Below are positions 51,965 through 63,105 of a DNA stretch of 64,000 bases, in pieces. Within the stretch, counting starts at the first letter, position 1. Each line of letters opens with the position of its first letter. The translations under genes and the position numbers were made by a program. The stretch comes from Bacillota bacterium (GTDB taxonomy: Bacteria; Bacillota; UBA4882; UBA8346). The notes beneath the pieces are model-generated. The model was not told where the DNA came from, did not search any database, and was given only the letters and a program-made list of their open reading frames with translations. Location of the stretch: NCBI GenBank assembly GCA_023392595.1, contig JAEVYU010000019.1, forward strand, positions 36,569 to 100,568. Reading direction: 5' to 3'.

Positions 51965-54900
51965 TCAAAAGTTAAAACTGTAATCTAAAACGGCCTTTTT
52001 TAACAGTTTTAATCCGGTTCCCATGTTAATCTCTTTTATTTGAATTTCCGGTGTATCTATGATGGTTTTTAATATCAATGTATAGTCCTTTATCAATTTT
52101 TCGATATTCTCCCTTTTAAAGAGAGTTGCGCAATATTCCAAGGCAACGGATAGTTGACCGTCCTCTTCGTAATAATTCATCGTAAGGTCAAACATGGCGG
52201 AATTGTTTTCTATGGGATAAAACTTTATCCGATTTTGGGCTAAACTATCCATTTCAAAATTTCTATTTTGATGTACCAGCATCACATCGAATAAGGGATT
52301 TTGTGTTTTGGATCTTTGCAGATGCAATTTATTGACCAACTCGTCAAACGGATAATCTTGATGTTCGTATGCCTGCAACGCATTTAGCCTAACTTCTCCT
52401 AAAAATTCCTGAAATGACTTACTTCCATTGGGATGATTTCGAAAAGCCAGCGTGTTTACAAACATACCGACGTTATGCTCCAAATCCGCATGAAGCCGAT
52501 CAGCAATCGGCGCTCCAATCACAATATCATCCTGTCCACTGTATTTAGAAAGCAAAACATTAAACGCCGCTAACATAACCATATAGAGCGTTGCACCTGT
52601 CTGCCGGGCCACTTTCTCTAAGCCAATTTTGATCTCTGGATTCAGTTTTTCATATAAGGCGGCTCCCACCCGCTTTTGTACGGAAGACCTTGGATAGTCA
52701 ACGGGTAAATTAAGTTTGGGAATTTCCCCTGTAAAAAGTTTCAACCAATAAACCTCGTGTTTTTTCGCTTCCTCTTCTTTTAACTTGTTATTTTGCCAAG
52801 CCGCATAGTCTTTATAATGAATTTTGAGTTCAGGTAGTAGTTTTCCGTTATACATCTGAATAAACTCTTGGACAATAATCCCCATTGATGTGCCATCCGA
52901 AATAATATGGTGGAGATCGACAATGAACAAATACTTATTTGCTTCGGTCCGGATTAACCCAACCTTAAACAGCGGCGCTTTATTTAAATTGAAAGGTTGA
53001 ATAAAGTTCCTTAGGATCTCTACACTTTTTTGCTCTTTATCAGCATCAGATGTGACGTCATAGTAATCGATGGTCAATTTTACATCATCCGCTATTCTTT
53101 GATAAATCTCACCACCCACAAGTTCAAACGAAGTCCTCAATGCTTCGTGGCGACGGATAAGCTTTCGAATCACTTCTTCCATCTGATCTGTGTCGAAATT
53201 GCCTTCAATTTCTAAAGCATTCGGAATATGATAATTTGTGCTGTCTTTATCCATGGTATATAAAATATATAACCGTCTTTGTGCTGCAGAAACTTCATAA
53301 TAATCTTGTTTTTTTACAGGTTGGATTTGCTCAAACGCTCTAGTGGCAGTGTGTTCGAAATATTCGGCAAGCAATTTAATCGTGGGTCTTTCAAATATTT
53401 CTTGAACGGTTACTTCAATATTTCGTTTCTTCTGAATTTTGGTTGCCAACATCACCGCTTTTAAAGAGTCGCCGCCTAATTCAAAGAAATCATCATTAAC
53501 ACCAATTCCTTTGATTCCCAATAGTTCTTCTTCTATCTCAACCAAAATTTTTTCTATAATGGTTTCAGCTTCACAAAAATTTGCGCTTAATTCTGGTCTT
53601 TCGTGTAATTTATCATCGATTGTCATGCTAACTTCCTTCAATGTTATCAGGCTTTGCCCCACTAATTCAATGTTTTTGTCTCCTGGCATAAATGGATTGG
53701 GCATTCGAAAATGCTCCGGCCAATAACGTTTCCGCTCAAATGGATACGTTGGCAAAGAAATCTTTTGAGATCCTGTTGGTTGATAATACTTCTCCCAATT
53801 GATGTTGACACCGTTTGCCCACATTTCCGCCAGCCGCTCTGCTGTATATTCTTCATCAGATTTTTTATCCTTAATATGGCGGATGAAATTCACAACGAGA
53901 TGCGCAGCATTATATGCTTCGTGTCCCTTCACAAATGTGCTTAACGTTTTACCCGGTCCCACTTCAATGAAAGCAAGATTGGGAATTCTTAATAGTTTTT
54001 CGATCCCTTTACAAAACTTGACGGTTTTAAGCATGTGCTTTACCCAATATTCCGGATTGGTCGCTTCATTCTCGTTAATCCAATCTCCCGTAAGATTTGA
54101 TAGATATTTTTTCTTTGGTGCATGAAACCTGCATTGTTGCAAATATTCACGAAATTCCTCCGCGGCTTGTTCCATCATTTGCGAATGATACGCATGGGAA
54201 GTATACAACCGAACACAGGCGACTTCTTGAGAATTTAATTTTTGCTCGATAGCCATAATTTCTTCTTCTTTCCCCGAAAGAACACACATCTGGGTACTAT
54301 TTATGGCCGCGACCGCTACCCTACCTCGGGCAACCTTTTGCGCCTCCTGCTCATTGAGCATCACACTAAGCATTGAACCTTTGGCCATCTTTTGCATCAA
54401 TTTTCCTCTCACAGCGACTAACTTAATTCCTTCTTCTAGATTCAGTACTCCCGCAAGCGTCGCTGCGACATATTCTCCAATGCTGTGACCTACCATCCAT
54501 TCAGGTTCAACGCCCCAACTTATCAGTAATTGTGCTAACGCATATTCGATAATATATAATAATGGTTGCGCAATTTCGGTGTCATTAATCTTTTTTGGAT
54601 CACCTGCTTCTCCATAAAGGACTTCTTTAAGATTATAGCCCATTTCGCGATCAAATATTACAAAGCAACGGTCCATCTCTTCACGAAACCGTGTTTCCTG
54701 CTGATACAATCCTAGGGCCATTGCCACATACTGTGCGCCTTGACCGGGAAACATGAAAGCCACGGGTTTATTTTCTTCTTTTACAAGCCCCAGCCGAGCT
54801 TTGCCCCGATCTCCTTTTGCGAGTATCTGTATAGTTTCATTAGCATTCCGACAGATTACTCCCTTTCGATATCTAAACGCTTTGCGGCCTACCCCCAGTG

Positions 54901-57900
54901 TATAAGCGATATCTCCCAAATTTGCTTTCAAGTTCTTTTGCAAGTGTCCAACTAAATTTTCCTCGAATACTTTTAAAGCATTCTGCGTCCGCGCAGATAT
55001 GCACAATATATTCCATTCTCGTTCTTTTTTTTCTCGATGAATCACAGGCGCTTCTTCTAAAATTACATGTGCATTGGTCCCTCCAATGCCAAACGAACTT
55101 ACCCCCGCCCTTCGCGGTTCGCCTGCTTTTGCTGGCCACTGCTTTAATTCGGTATTAACGTAAAATGGAGTACGCTCAAAACTTATCTTGGGATTTGGTA
55201 TTTGAAAATGTAGACTAGCGGGAATTTCACGGTGTTTCAAAGCCAAGACCGTTTTAATAAAGCCCGCAATGCCTGCGGCGGCATCCAAATGACCAATATT
55301 GGTTTTCACAGACCCGATGGCACAGTATCCTTTCTGTCCCGAAGAGTAGGCTTGTCTTAATGCTTCGATCTCCACCGGATCCCCCAAAGCTGTTCCTGTC
55401 CCATGGGTCTCTACATAGCTAATGCTTTCCGGAGAAACCTTGCTTACCTCCAACGCCTTCTCAATGACGGCCCGTTGTCCTTTCACACTTGGTGCGGTAT
55501 AGCCAACCTTATCTTTTCCATCGTTATTAATCGCGCTACCTTTAATGACAGCATATATTTGATCGCCATCCGCAATTGCCTTCTCCAAAGGCTTTAATAC
55601 AACCACGCCAATCCCGTTTCCAAAAATCGTCCCATTCGCCTCAGCGTCAAAAGCTCTGCAATATCCGTCTGAAGACAAAATCATTCCCGCTTCATATAAG
55701 TAACCTTCCTTTTCGGATTGCGTCGCATTAATTCCCCCGACAATCGCTATTTGACATTCTTGATTAACTAAAGCGTTGCAAGCCAAATGAATTGCAACCA
55801 AGGAACTGGAACATGCGGTATTTACATATACACTCGGACCTCGCAGGTTTAATTTATATGAAACTTGGGTTGGCAGAAACTGCTTGTCATTTAACTGCAT
55901 GGTATTAAAGATGCTTGAAGCTCCATTCATTGTACGAGAAAACGTCAAGTATTGCCAATAAAAATTAGCAGATGCCCCTGCATATACGCCAACTGTTCCC
56001 TCATATTTTTCCGGATTATATCCCGCATCCTCCAAAGCTTCCCAGGCACATTCTAAAAAGATCCGGATTTGAGGATCCATGATTTCAGCATCGCTTGGGG
56101 AGTAACCAAAAAAGTCCGCATCAAAGTATTCAATTCTCTCCAGCAGGGAGGCCACTCTAACATATTTAGGATTTTCCAGAGTTTCACTGCTTACTCCGGA
56201 GTTTATCAATTCATCAACACTAAACCGCGAAATGCCTTCTTTGCTTTTTTTGAGCAATTGCCAATATTCTTCAATGTTTTGTGCTTTGGGAAATCTACCG
56301 GACATTCCGATTACAGCAACTTCAGTATTTTTATTTGTTTCATAGGAATGCAAATCACTCGGTTTTTGTTGTGCGCCTGCTGTTTGTATATCGGATTCAG
56401 ACGCCCCCGTGATATATTGTGCAAAACTGCTGACGGTGGGGTACTGAAACAACGTGATAACTTCAACCTCCCGGTTTAACGCTTCCGATAGCCGATTGCT
56501 AAGTTGCACAATCTTAATTGAATTGCCGCCAATTTCAAAAAAGTTATCATTGATGCTGACTTTGGCTTTTCCCAATACCTCTTGCCAAATAGTTATCAAT
56601 TTTGTTTCAAATTCATTTCGGGCGGCTTCAAAGGTGCTACCGCTTTCAAGATTTTCCTTTGGGTGTGGCAACATTTTCCGGTCGATTTTACCATTAGGGG
56701 TTAAAGGAAGTTTATCCAATTTTACAAAATAGGCTGGTACCATATATTCCGGCAAAGACTTGTGCAAAGCTTCTTTGAGCTCTCTTACGGTCTTTTCTTG
56801 ATCGGAGACAAAATATCCACATAAATACTTTTCTCCCTCTTGATTTTCTTTAGTGATAACCGCCGCTTCTTTGATCCCTTTTATTTTAAGCAGTTGATTT
56901 TCGATCTCCCCGAGTTCGATCCGGTATCCACGTACCTTCACCTGATGGTCGATCCTACCCAAACACTCAATATTTCCATCCGGCAGCCATCTTGCCAAAT
57001 CCCCGGTCCGATAAATTCTTTTATTGGCTTGATAGGGATTATTGATAAACTTTTCTGCAGTTAAGTCGGGACGCCGATAATATCCTCGCGCTAATCCATC
57101 GCCTCCGATCCATAATTCTCCGGTTACTCCGATGGGGCAAATATTATTAGCGCTATCTAAAATATAAATCTGTGTATTCGCAATAGGTTTACCGATTGTC
57201 ACCTTACTTTGGTCAGTTAAATCACAAATGGTTGACCAAACAGTAGTTTCCGTCGGTCCGTACATGTTGTAGATTTTCCATTTTCCTTTTTTCTTTAATT
57301 CCTCGAAGAGTTGATCTGGAAGAGCTTCGCCCCCAACCATTAATGTATGTATATTAATAAAATCATCCTCCCTGCTTTCGCCCAACAACATCTTCATGCG
57401 GGATGGAGTTACCTGTAGCATCGCGATTTTTTGGTCGCGAATTAATTTAAGCAAAGATTTCGGACTTACCTGATCCTTTTCTCCAGCAATCACTACTTCC
57501 AATCCCATACATAATGGCAATATTGTTTCTAATGCAAAGATATCAAATGAGATCGTCGTAATCGCCAATATTCTACTGCCCTGGGCAAAAGTGATCCTCT
57601 CACCGACTCCATTGATAAAATTATGCAAAGCCTGCTGTTCGATCATTACACCTTTAGGTTTGCCGGTCGATCCCGAAGTATAAATCACATAAGCAAGGTT
57701 CTTGTAACTATTGATCTTAGGTAAGATTTGCCCGTCATCCACATAGATATCCGTTTCTTTTAAATCAATCGTTTCGATGTCTTGCCTCACATTACGCCGA
57801 TATTTTGCTTCAGTTAAGACTATTTTGGTTTGACTATGCTCCAACATGTAATCAATTCGATCCGAAGGATAACTTGGATCGATCGGTAAATATGCGCCCC

Positions 57901-60900
57901 CAGCTTTTAATACTCCCAAAATGCCAATCATCATTTCAAAAGAACGATCTACCATAACTCCAACGATACTGTCAGGACCTACTCCCCTATTTCGCAATAC
58001 TTTCGCCAATTGATGACTTTGCATTTGCAACGCTTTATAAGTAAGGGATTGCTCCTCAAAAATCAATGCAACCTTATCCGGCGACTTTTGCACTTGTTCT
58101 TCAAACAGTTCGGCAATGGTTTTTTCTACCGGATACTCTCTATTGACACCATTAAACTCAACCAAAATCTTCGTTTTTTCAGTCTCATTGATAATTTGGA
58201 TTTCTTCGATCGCCTGCTCAAGGTTTTCGATGACTTGCTCAATCACTTTTTGATAGGAATTTGCAAATCTCTCGATACTTTTCTTGGTAAATAGTTTTGT
58301 GCAATATTCAAACTCCAATTTTATGCAATCTTCCAGTTCATAAGCATAAATTGAAAGATCAAACTTTGATACTGGATTTTCGATTGCATAAGGGGTAATT
58401 GTTAAATCTGCTATTCCAATAGCGCTTTTATCCATATTTTGCAAGGCAAATAACACATCAAATAATGGGTTTCTGCTAACATCTCTTTTGACCAAAATTT
58501 TCTCTACCAATTCTTCAAACGGATAATCCTGATTTTCAAGTGCTTTTACGACATTTTCTTTTACTTCAGTAAGAAAAGCTTTAAATGTCTTCCTTCTTTC
58601 GGGGCAATTTCTCATTGCCAATAGATTTACAAATACACCCACAATATTCGCAAGATCTGTATGCGAGCGGCCCGCAACCGGAGATCCGATTACAATCTCC
58701 TCATGTCCACTGTATTTCGATAATAAGATATTCAACGCCGCTAAAAGCACCATATACAGCGTTGTTTCCGTCTGCGTCTTGATTTTATCAAGACCGTCCT
58801 TTATTTTCTGATCGAATTTAATAAACAGCCTGTCCCCTTCAAAGCTCTGAATTACCGGCCTAACATAATCGGATGGTAAATTTAAGTTAGGTATCTCCCC
58901 AGTAAATAGCGTAAGCCAATAAGTTTCCTGTTGTTTAAATTCTTCGCTTTTGTATAATTGACTCTGCCACACTGCAAAATCTTTGTATTGGAGTTTTAAT
59001 TCCTGCAATATTTCACCATTATAAATTGCAGTGAAATCCTTAATTAGAATTTCCTTGGACATCCCATCAGAAATAATATGGTGAGTATCAAACATCAAGA
59101 TATGTCTTTCTTTGGCGAGTTGGATTAGCCCTACCCTTATTAATGGGGCTTGATGCAAATCAAAGGGTTTAATGAAACCTTTGATAATTTCATTTACCGC
59201 TTCCTGTTGATTATTTTTATCGCTGATATCATAAGATAAAATTGCATTTTCGACTTCATCTTGAACTTTCTGCATAACTCCTTCTGCAGTTATTTCAAAA
59301 GATGTCCGGAATGCTTCATGTCTTTGAATAAGTTGGTCGACACTCCGTTGTAGATGGTTTCGATCAAGATTTCCTTTGACTTCTAATATTTCCGCATTAT
59401 TATATTGGGTGCTGTGCTTTTCAAATTGATTTAAAATAAACATTCTTCTTTGGGCAGATGAGACCATGTAAAACTCTTTTTTCCCGATGGACGGGATCTT
59501 TTGATGCACGGTTTTTGCAGTGTTCTGAAGCGATGCAACAAGTTCTTTAATGGTTGGTTTTTGAAAGAATTGACGTAACGTTAGGTCCATATCCATTTCT
59601 TTTTGTATTTTTGCGATAAGCATCGCAGCTTTCAGTGAATTGCCGCCAATTTCAAAAAAGTTATCTTCGATACCAATCATCTCAATACCAAGAACAGATT
59701 GCCATATATGCGCTATTTTGCTTTCAAGCTCATTTCGCGGAGCCGCTGTTGTGGGAGAAAAATGCATGGTTGAACCATTCATAACATTTTCAAATTGGTG
59801 ATTGCGAAATTGTTCAAGTAATTTATATCGCTGAGGTTTGTCACTTGCTGTTTTCGGAAAACTTGTCAGAAAAACCACAAAGTCCGCAGTAAATCCCAAG
59901 GATTGGAAAAGTGTCTCCTGAACTTTATGGTACATCTTCTCAAAGTCTTTCAAATTGTTTGTATATCGTACAAAAATAATTACTTCATCTTTTGCTTTTG
60001 CATTATCAAAATAAGAAACAACTAACGTTTGATTAAAATCAATTGGCAATGTAGATCCCAGAATTCTTTCGAGATCATTCGCAAAAAAGTTTTGCCCATG
60101 AACAATTATTATATCTTTTTTTCGTCCCGTTACATATAAATATCCATTTTTTACAAAACCCAGATCACCTGTAGAGAAAAACCCATCCTTCGTAAAACGG
60201 GCACCGTCTTGACGCAAATACCCTTTAAATACATTGGGTCCTTTAATCATAATATTTCCAATCTGTTCTTCTAACAAAAGATTGTCACTATCATCAACGA
60301 TTTTAATCTCCAAATCCTTTATAGGTTTTCCTACCGCGGCAAACTCCATAGCATTGGACGCATCTATGGGAAGTTCTTTTATGTCATTTCCAATCCTATT
60401 ATTAGTTCTATCAATAATGATACTTTGATTGTCTTCTCCAATTTTTGGCATCGACACTGCTAAACAGGCTTCCGCCATTCCATAGACTTGGTAAACCACA
60501 TTTGACTTCAATCCTGCCGGTCTGAACTTCTGATAAAAACGCCTAACGACTTCCATGGAAATCGGTTCCGCTCCATTATGAATTAACTTAACAGAGGATA
60601 AATCAAGATTTTTGATATCATCGTCATTTACTTTATCATTCATCCATGCTAATCCGAAGTTAGGGCTAACAAAATGAGTAACATGATATTTTTGAACTTT
60701 TTGCAGAAACATCGTAGGGTTTTTCGTAAATGTGTCTGGGCTTAAGATAATGTGGTTAAATCCTTTAGACAGAGGAGTTAAATGAAACCCAACCAGTCCC
60801 ATATCATGGGTTAAAGGCACCCAATTGGCCCCAAAATGTTCCTTATTGAGGTGAAAGTGTAGTCTGTCAGAAATCTGGTGAATGTTATAAACAACATTAT

Positions 60901-61492
60901 TTTGACTTAAAAGTACGCCTTTTGGTTCTCCAGTACTTCCTGAAGAATATTGAATATATGCAAGATCTTCATTATCCAAGGCATCTAACTCAACGGTAGA
61001 ATGATTTAAATCACTCATTAATTCTTCACATATCATATATCGTAACTGATTATCCCTATATTCTTCCTCAAAAAATTGCATTAGATTTTCTTCAGTCACA
61101 ATAAATGGATTGAATAACTGTTGATTAATTTTCAGCAATTTTTGGAAGGCTTCCGTTCCTGTTGATAAAGTTAAAGGAACAGGCAATGGAATAGGGACAA
61201 TTCCTCCAAGAATACAACCCCAGAATACCCGGATAAAATATTGTTCCGTCCTTAGTTGAAAGATTAAATAATCTCCTTTTTTCAGACCTTTTTGCCGTAA
61301 TGCATGTAATATTTTCAAACTTATTTGATACAAATCCGCATAACTTTCTACAATTTCCGACCCATCGTTATCCACGAAAATAATGCCATTTTTTGATGTT
61401 CTAGGATCGCAAGCTATATTAATCAAAAAATCGCGTAACATTAAATTTCGTGTTACTTCTAAAGACTGAGATTTTAAATAAGCCTGCATCAT
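51965..61492 (-). CDS. Hybrid NRPS-PKS: FAAL-ACP-C-A-PCP-KS-AT-ACP-C
   Basis: Giant enzyme of about 3175 residues; start at ATG 61492 (AAGGTGG just upstream) rather than 61522, which has no site. Domains: fatty acyl-AMP ligase 1-590 (YIQYSSGSTGEPKG near 180); carrier near 616 (NFFEIGGNSLKAA); condensation with HHIISDG near 806; adenylation with YVIYTSGSTGKPKG near 1271; carrier near 1650; ketosynthase with TACSSS near 1893 and its HGTGT and NIGH histidines; acyltransferase with GHSIGEY near 2337 and a HAYH motif (malonyl-like); carrier near 2672 (DDFFELGGDSLKA); condensation with HHIISDG near 2862. No ketoreductase, dehydratase or thioesterase. Manual A-domain code D-I-L-Q-M-G-M-V-W-K resembles the glycine code. 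Initiates with a fatty acid and passes the chain to the next subunit. Confidence 0.94.
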   Translation of the reverse strand: MMQAYLKSQSLEVTRNLMLRDFLINIACDPRTSKNGIIFVDNDGSEIVESYADLYQISLKILHALRQKGLKKGDYLIFQLRTEQYFIRVFWGCILGGIVPIPLPVPLTLSTGTEAFQKLLKINQQLFNPFIVTEENLMQFFEEEYRDNQLRYMICEELMSDLNHSTVELDALDNEDLAYIQYSSGSTGEPKGVLLSQNNVVYNIHQISDRLHFHLNKEHFGANWVPLTHDMGLVGFHLTPLSKGFNHIILSPDTFTKNPTMFLQKVQKYHVTHFVSPNFGLAWMNDKVNDDDIKNLDLSSVKLIHNGAEPISMEVVRRFYQKFRPAGLKSNVVYQVYGMAEACLAVSMPKIGEDNQSIIIDRTNNRIGNDIKELPIDASNAMEFAAVGKPIKDLEIKIVDDSDNLLLEEQIGNIMIKGPNVFKGYLRQDGARFTKDGFFSTGDLGFVKNGYLYVTGRKKDIIIVHGQNFFANDLERILGSTLPIDFNQTLVVSYFDNAKAKDEVIIFVRYTNNLKDFEKMYHKVQETLFQSLGFTADFVVFLTSFPKTASDKPQRYKLLEQFRNHQFENVMNGSTMHFSPTTAAPRNELESKIAHIWQSVLGIEMIGIEDNFFEIGGNSLKAAMLIAKIQKEMDMDLTLRQFFQKPTIKELVASLQNTAKTVHQKIPSIGKKEFYMVSSAQRRMFILNQFEKHSTQYNNAEILEVKGNLDRNHLQRSVDQLIQRHEAFRTSFEITAEGVMQKVQDEVENAILSYDISDKNNQQEAVNEIIKGFIKPFDLHQAPLIRVGLIQLAKERHILMFDTHHIISDGMSKEILIKDFTAIYNGEILQELKLQYKDFAVWQSQLYKSEEFKQQETYWLTLFTGEIPNLNLPSDYVRPVIQSFEGDRLFIKFDQKIKDGLDKIKTQTETTLYMVLLAALNILLSKYSGHEEIVIGSPVAGRSHTDLANIVGVFVNLLAMRNCPERRKTFKAFLTEVKENVVKALENQDYPFEELVEKILVKRDVSRNPLFDVLFALQNMDKSAIGIADLTITPYAIENPVSKFDLSIYAYELEDCIKLEFEYCTKLFTKKSIERFANSYQKVIEQVIENLEQAIEEIQIINETEKTKILVEFNGVNREYPVEKTIAELFEEQVQKSPDKVALIFEEQSLTYKALQMQSHQLAKVLRNRGVGPDSIVGVMVDRSFEMMIGILGVLKAGGAYLPIDPSYPSDRIDYMLEHSQTKIVLTEAKYRRNVRQDIETIDLKETDIYVDDGQILPKINSYKNLAYVIYTSGSTGKPKGVMIEQQALHNFINGVGERITFAQGSRILAITTISFDIFALETILPLCMGLEVVIAGEKDQVSPKSLLKLIRDQKIAMLQVTPSRMKMLLGESREDDFINIHTLMVGGEALPDQLFEELKKKGKWKIYNMYGPTETTVWSTICDLTDQSKVTIGKPIANTQIYILDSANNICPIGVTGELWIGGDGLARGYYRRPDLTAEKFINNPYQANKRIYRTGDLARWLPDGNIECLGRIDHQVKVRGYRIELGEIENQLLKIKGIKEAAVITKENQEGEKYLCGYFVSDQEKTVRELKEALHKSLPEYMVPAYFVKLDKLPLTPNGKIDRKMLPHPKENLESGSTFEAARNEFETKLITIWQEVLGKAKVSINDNFFEIGGNSIKIVQLSNRLSEALNREVEVITLFQYPTVSSFAQYITGASESDIQTAGAQQKPSDLHSYETNKNTEVAVIGMSGRFPKAQNIEEYWQLLKKSKEGISRFSVDELINSGVSSETLENPKYVRVASLLERIEYFDADFFGYSPSDAEIMDPQIRIFLECAWEALEDAGYNPEKYEGTVGVYAGASANFYWQYLTFSRTMNGASSIFNTMQLNDKQFLPTQVSYKLNLRGPSVYVNTACSSSLVAIHLACNALVNQECQIAIVGGINATQSEKEGYLYEAGMILSSDGYCRAFDAEANGTIFGNGIGVVVLKPLEKAIADGDQIYAVIKGSAINNDGKDKVGYTAPSVKGQRAVIEKALEVSKVSPESISYVETHGTGTALGDPVEIEALRQAYSSGQKGYCAIGSVKTNIGHLDAAAGIAGFIKTVLALKHREIPASLHFQIPNPKISFERTPFYVNTELKQWPAKAGEPRRAGVSSFGIGGTNAHVILEEAPVIHREKKEREWNILCISARTQNALKVFEENLVGHLQKNLKANLGDIAYTLGVGRKAFRYRKGVICRNANETIQILAKGDRGKARLGLVKEENKPVAFMFPGQGAQYVAMALGLYQQETRFREEMDRCFVIFDREMGYNLKEVLYGEAGDPKKINDTEIAQPLLYIIEYALAQLLISWGVEPEWMVGHSIGEYVAATLAGVLNLEEGIKLVAVRGKLMQKMAKGSMLSVMLNEQEAQKVARGRVAVAAINSTQMCVLSGKEEEIMAIEQKLNSQEVACVRLYTSHAYHSQMMEQAAEEFREYLQQCRFHAPKKKYLSNLTGDWINENEATNPEYWVKHMLKTVKFCKGIEKLLRIPNLAFIEVGPGKTLSTFVKGHEAYNAAHLVVNFIRHIKDKKSDEEYTAERLAEMWANGVNINWEKYYQPTGSQKISLPTYPFERKRYWPEHFRMPNPFMPGDKNIELVGQSLITLKEVSMTIDDKLHERPELSANFCEAETIIEKILVEIEEELLGIKGIGVNDDFFELGGDSLKAVMLATKIQKKRNIEVTVQEIFERPTIKLLAEYFEHTATRAFEQIQPVKKQDYYEVSAAQRRLYILYTMDKDSTNYHIPNALEIEGNFDTDQMEEVIRKLIRRHEALRTSFELVGGEIYQRIADDVKLTIDYYDVTSDADKEQKSVEILRNFIQPFNLNKAPLFKVGLIRTEANKYLFIVDLHHIISDGTSMGIIVQEFIQMYNGKLLPELKIHYKDYAAWQNNKLKEEEAKKHEVYWLKLFTGEIPKLNLPVDYPRSSVQKRVGAALYEKLNPEIKIGLEKVARQTGATLYMVMLAAFNVLLSKYSGQDDIVIGAPIADRLHADLEHNVGMFVNTLAFRNHPNGSKSFQEFLGEVRLNALQAYEHQDYPFDELVNKLHLQRSKTQNPLFDVMLVHQNRNFEMDSLAQNRIKFYPIENNSAMFDLTMNYYEEDGQLSVALEYCATLFKRENIEKLIKDYTLILKTIIDTPEIQIKEINMGTGLKLLKKAVLDYSFNF

Positions 61493-61606
61493 TCCACCTT
61501 CTTTAATATATTGGTAAAACATTAAACCAGATCAAGGAAAACCGGACATAATGAATAGTGTCCAAGGCAGTCATTTTACCAGCCCCCATTATTTGGACTT
61601 CTTAAG

Positions 61607-61696
61607 GAAGCTGAGGCACGGATCGGAATTATGGAGTATATACGATATTACAACTATGAAAGACCACATCAATCATTAGATTATCGTAACCCATAA
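61607..61696 (+). pseudogene. C-terminal remnant of an IS3-family transposase
   Basis: The plus strand reads EAEARIGIMEYIRYYNYERP then HQSLDYRNP and a stop, the conserved C-terminus of IS3/IS150 OrfB integrases. The upstream part is gone. It lies within 115 bases of the NRPS-PKS start, in the 397-base gap that must also contain the cluster promoter; I see no convincing promoter boxes there. Confidence 0.8.
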
Positions 61697-61889
61697 ACCC
61701 AAAAATACATTAACTCTATTTATCGTAATAATCAGTTGGGTTACAATTACATATCCATGCAATAAAATTGATGTAACACAAATGAAATTATACCACTATT
61801 TACAATATAGTCAAATGTATTTTTTGTAGTAATATAAATAAGTATTATTATTTTCAACTAATATTTATTCTAAATCGGATGTATTTGAA

Positions 61890-62925
61890 TTATTCTAAAT
61901 CAAATGAAGATTCCGGAATACTTTGAAGAGAATAAATAGGCGGCTTGAGTCGAAACCAAGCTGATTTATCTTTATAACCATGTAATTTTATTAACTCAAC
62001 TTTCCCTGCCAACAAATACGCTTGATGTAAGGAATATGAACAGGTTCTAGCCCTCATTGGGCGGCTCCAGGGAGCCGAGCTTTCTCCCCGGCATCGAGAG
62101 AAATGAAGGTCTTTGTCAAGGAAGCAATAAAAAAACATCCAGCACCAAGCTAAAAATCTACAAAGAAAAACAGTTCGTTTCTCCCCCTGGGGGCTATTCA
62201 TTACCCATATCTCAGAAAGAAGGCGGAATTGATCGAAAATAATCAACAAATAAAAGGCCCTCATTGAGTTTCTGGAGACCGCGCAAACTGTTTCTGATAG
62301 AGTCGGAGGATCTTCAGGAGGAGTATGGGTTTTATTTACAACACAATATAAGGCTTGCCATTCATGTTTTTCAAGTATTATGCTACAAGAAATATCAGGA
62401 GTTTCCCGTGCCTGGTAAGTTAACCAAGATAAGCGCCAGGCTACAACGGAATATAGTGCAATAGCATTTTCGAGTCTTTCTTTTGTTGCAAGTTGTAAAT
62501 CTTCAATACCACAACCACTTTTAAGAATATAATGAAACCGTTCAATTTTCCAACGTTCACGGTACCACTCGATTTTTTGTACGGCTTCTTCTAAACTGCC
62601 AATTGGTATAGTGGTTAGTAAAAACCATTCAATGGGATCTTCGCCTTCGGGAGAATCGATTTCCCGGGCTAATATAGTATGAAGGGAAATACTCTCTTGT
62701 GGTATTTTAGTTCGGAAACGAGCCTTATATACTGTTGCCGAACAATAACGAATGCTTAATATAGTTTGTCGTGGGGGAAAATTTTGTTCAGAACGTCTTG
62801 GAATTCCCACCGTACATTGGCCGGCTTCCGGGGCTTGCTCTAGTCGGTTAAATAACAATTCACACGGCGATTGCGAACGGCTCTAACTAAAAGATGGCTT
62901 CCTAACTCAAGTGCTGGAAATTCTT
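61890..62925 (-). pseudogene. IS4-family transposase fragment
   Basis: A 322-residue open frame contains the catalytic Glu signature of IS4 transposases, WYRERWKIERFHYILKSG, followed by GIEDLQLATKERLENAIA. Upstream the family sequence continues in another frame (LELGSHLLVRAVRNRRVN), so a frameshift lies at about 62860. The N-terminal catalytic aspartates are missing, and the C-terminal third after SETVCAVSR no longer resembles the family. Different from the IS4 copy at 41.8 kb. Confidence 0.82.
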
Positions 62926-62942
62926 TCACTGTTCCCAACTCT

Positions 62943-62975
62943 AAAGATTTCAGCGTTCAATGTCGAAATCTTTTT
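62943..62975 (+). terminator. Hairpin before the small ORF
   Basis: AAAGATTTC (62943-62951) and GAAATCTTT (62964-62972) form a perfect 9-bp stem with a 12-base loop and a T-run, on the plus strand just before the ribosome site of the 34-codon frame at 62994. It could terminate or attenuate. Confidence 0.6.
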
Positions 62976-62993
62976 ATAAAGGAAGGAAGTATC

Positions 62994-63098
62994 GTGGAAT
63001 TTGAACATCTTGAAAGAGATACAAATAAAAAATACTATGCAATTATGGATAAATTCGAACAAATATCGGGTAAATGTAATCGCCTAAAGCATTTATAA
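62994..63098 (+). CDS. Possible 34-residue peptide
   Basis: GTG-started frame with GGAAGGAAG upstream, encoding MEFEHLERDTNKKYYAIMDK then FEQISGKCNRLKHL. A perfect terminator hairpin follows eight bases after the stop, and another hairpin precedes it. The composition is charged and helical. I recognise no family; it could be a real small protein, a leader, or the start of a truncated gene. Confidence 0.4.
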   Translation: MEFEHLERDTNKKYYAIMDKFEQISGKCNRLKHL

Positions 63099-63105
63099 AA
63101 CATTT

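Noticed and set aside
61493..61606. Promoter boxes for the NRPS-PKS operon (TTGATC with a TATATT 19 bases downstream)
   Set aside because: Spacing and -35 match are poor; not supportable without a mapped transcription start.
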